This document shows, in pieces, positions 15,070-15,965 of a stretch of 15,965 nucleotides of DNA. Location of the stretch: positions 1 to 15,965 of the forward strand of contig JBJEIS010000075.1 in NCBI GenBank assembly GCA_051877275.1, read 5' to 3'. Below the pieces are notes generated by a model. That model did no database searches. It saw only the letters and a program-made list of their open reading frames with translations, and had not been told where the DNA came from. The position numbers were made by a program, and so were the translations under genes. Position 1 is the stretch's first letter, and each line of letters begins with the position of its first letter. Source of the stretch: RUG11462 sp051877275 (lineage in GTDB: Bacteria > Bacillota > Clostridia > Oscillospirales > Acutalibacteraceae).

Positions 15070-15781
15070 TTTTAATTCCTCCAACCATAGCTTGAGCAAT
15101 CTTGTAATCGCTTACAGTTGTGATTTTAATATTTGAAACCTCACCTTCAACCATATAGACAGGGTGATTTTTAACAATGCAGATTTTGCAAGCATCGGTT
15201 AAAATAGCTTTTTCATCTTCGGTAAGTTCAGAATAAAGCTGTTTTAAAACGCTGATTTTGAATGACTGCGGTGTTTGACCCTGATACATTATTTTACGGT
15301 CAGGGATTGATTTGATAAATTCACCGTCGTCAGATTCAACGATTGTATCAATAGCTGAAGTAACAGTATCAACTGCGCCGTATTTAATGGCAGCGTCAAT
15401 GTTTTCGTTAATCATACGCTGTGTGACAAAAGGTCTTACAGAGTCATGAGTAACAATAATATTATCTTCATTTTCACCGAAGTTTTTCTCAATATCATCA
15501 ATAATATTGAAAATAGTTGAATTACGGTCGGTACCGCCTGCAACAACATGAATATTGTCAGCGGCCTTGTCACCGATATATTTTTTGATCAAATCTTTTG
15601 TATGTGTTACCCAATCAGGATGAACACCGAGATAGATATGGTCAAGTCTTGTACAAAGTTTGAATTTTTCCAATGTGTGAACAATAATAGGTTTATCTCC
15701 TAAATCCAAAAATTGTTTCGGCATATCGGAAATGTTCATTCGGGAGCCGACGCCGCCAGCTAAAATTGCACCAAATATCAT
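15062..15781 (-). CDS. tarI: Ribitol-5-phosphate cytidylyltransferase, TarI type
   Basis: TarI joins CTP and ribitol 5-phosphate to give CDP-ribitol and pyrophosphate, the donor for ribitol-phosphate polymers. It has 239 residues (S. aureus TarI is 238). IspD-family motifs are intact: AILAGGVGSRM (5-15), with K22 in MPKQFLDLG, AGGTDRNSTI, VTHDSVRPFVTQRMI, GAVDTV, IDTIVES, YQGQTPQSF, and LTDACKICI near the end. IspD itself is similar, but the THDSVRPF, MYQGQTPQSF and DACK pattern and the adjacent tarJ favour TarI. The ATG lies in an ATGA overlap with the stop of the upstream licD-type gene, with GGAGGA 8 nt upstream. The SD-like GGAGGA for tarJ lies in this gene's C-terminal Gly-Gly codons. 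Confidence 0.94.
   Translation of the reverse strand: MIFGAILAGGVGSRMNISDMPKQFLDLGDKPIIVHTLEKFKLCTRLDHIYLGVHPDWVTHTKDLIKKYIGDKAADNIHVVAGGTDRNSTIFNIIDDIEKNFGENEDNIIVTHDSVRPFVTQRMINENIDAAIKYGAVDTVTSAIDTIVESDDGEFIKSIPDRKIMYQGQTPQSFKISVLKQLYSELTEDEKAILTDACKICIVKNHPVYMVEGEVSNIKITTVSDYKIAQAMVGGIKID
15077..15082 (-). promoter_or_regulatory. Ribosome binding site for tarJ inside tarI
   Basis: GGAGGA, encoding Gly-Gly near the end of TarI, lies 7 nt before the TTG at 15069. This site decides the tarJ start and points to translational coupling. Confidence 0.85.
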
Positions 15782-15965
15782 TTGTTTTTTCCTCCGTTTA
15801 TAAAATAGTATTTTCCTTTATAATTTATATATGAATTGTCGGTATCGACAAATTCAAGCTCATGATGACAGTCTCGCTCTTCTTCGGGCGGCAATGTCAT
15901 ATAATCGCCGAAAGCTTTTGACAAGTAGTCATCATAGCCTTTCGGCACAGGCATTTTATCGCCTT
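15778..15965 (-). CDS. LicD-family phosphotransferase, C-terminal end (5' partial)
   Basis: The minus-strand frame is open from the window edge to TGA at 15780-15778, giving 61 visible residues; the rest of the gene is outside the window. The visible part reads PVPKGYDDYLSKAFGDYM, then TLPPEEERDCHH, and ends in a short charged tail. The GYDxYLxxxFGDYMxxPPxEER and HH pattern is the C-terminal signature of LicD proteins, which transfer phosphocholine or, in related FKTN-type proteins, ribitol-phosphate from CDP donors onto glycans. The stop overlaps the tarI start (ATGA) and the tarI ribosome binding site lies in its codons, so the two are probably coupled. The acceptor and donor are not shown by the visible sequence; a short frame like this could be misread, but the family match is strong. 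Confidence 0.8.
   Translation of the reverse strand, partial: GDKMPVPKGYDDYLSKAFGDYMTLPPEEERDCHHELEFVDTDNSYINYKGKYYFINGGKNK

Noticed and set aside
15062..15781. IspD (MEP pathway) instead of TarI
   Set aside because: The motif set and the coupled tarJ gene fit ribitol-5-phosphate cytidylyltransferase better; similarity to S. aureus TarI runs over the full length.

Overview
The window is AT-rich DNA that looks like a spore-forming, low-GC Firmicute, most likely a gut Clostridia member of the Ruminococcaceae/Oscillospiraceae type. The pointers are an intact spoIIE, strong AGGAGG-type ribosome binding sites, TTGACA/TATAAT promoters, a CDP-ribitol (tarI/tarJ) pathway with a LicD-type transferase, and a large secreted-type protein built of Cys/His-rich repeats. 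The family is inferred from gene content and style, not from a marker gene. No rRNA, tRNA, IS element or CRISPR array is visible.

Layout, left to right. (1) 1-3179 (+): the 3' part of a large repeat-rich surface or secreted protein, closed by a strong terminator. (2) 3358-5673 (+): spoIIE, the sporulation phosphatase, with its own promoter whose -35 and -10 are 21 bp apart and whose -35 lies in an inverted repeat. (3) 5698-7127 (-): a small-membrane-protein cluster: two paralogous zinc-ribbon membrane proteins in one operon, a terminator, then a DUF2752-type membrane protein. (4) 7287-12114 (+): starting from a promoter back-to-back with the previous operon, a 1437-residue three-part protein (glycerophosphotransferase-type GT-B domain, HAD/COG5610-type region, and what I read as a second, degenerate GT-B domain), followed after 22 nt by a small membrane protein. 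(5) 12168-13919 (-): a single-domain GlmU-type uridylyltransferase and prs. (6) 14053-15965 (-): the end of a licD-family gene, then tarI and tarJ, all overlapping and probably translationally coupled.

How the genes fit together. Apart from spoIIE and the zinc-ribbon cluster, most of the window serves the cell envelope. TarJ and TarI make CDP-ribitol, the LicD-type protein could transfer a phospho-alcohol from a CDP donor, GlmU supplies UDP-GlcNAc, Prs supplies PRPP, and the large three-part protein looks like a polyol-phosphate polymerase or transferase for a wall or capsular polymer.

The most interesting items are the three-part transferase with an apparently dead second transferase domain, the LicD-TarI-TarJ coupling (which raises the possibility of a ribitol-phosphate-transferring LicD), the GlmU lacking its acetyltransferase half, and the spoIIE promoter architecture. 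Four gene starts were set away from the first in-frame start: spoIIE's neighbour at 6090, the large transferase at 7287, prs at 13124, and tarJ at a TTG at 15069.
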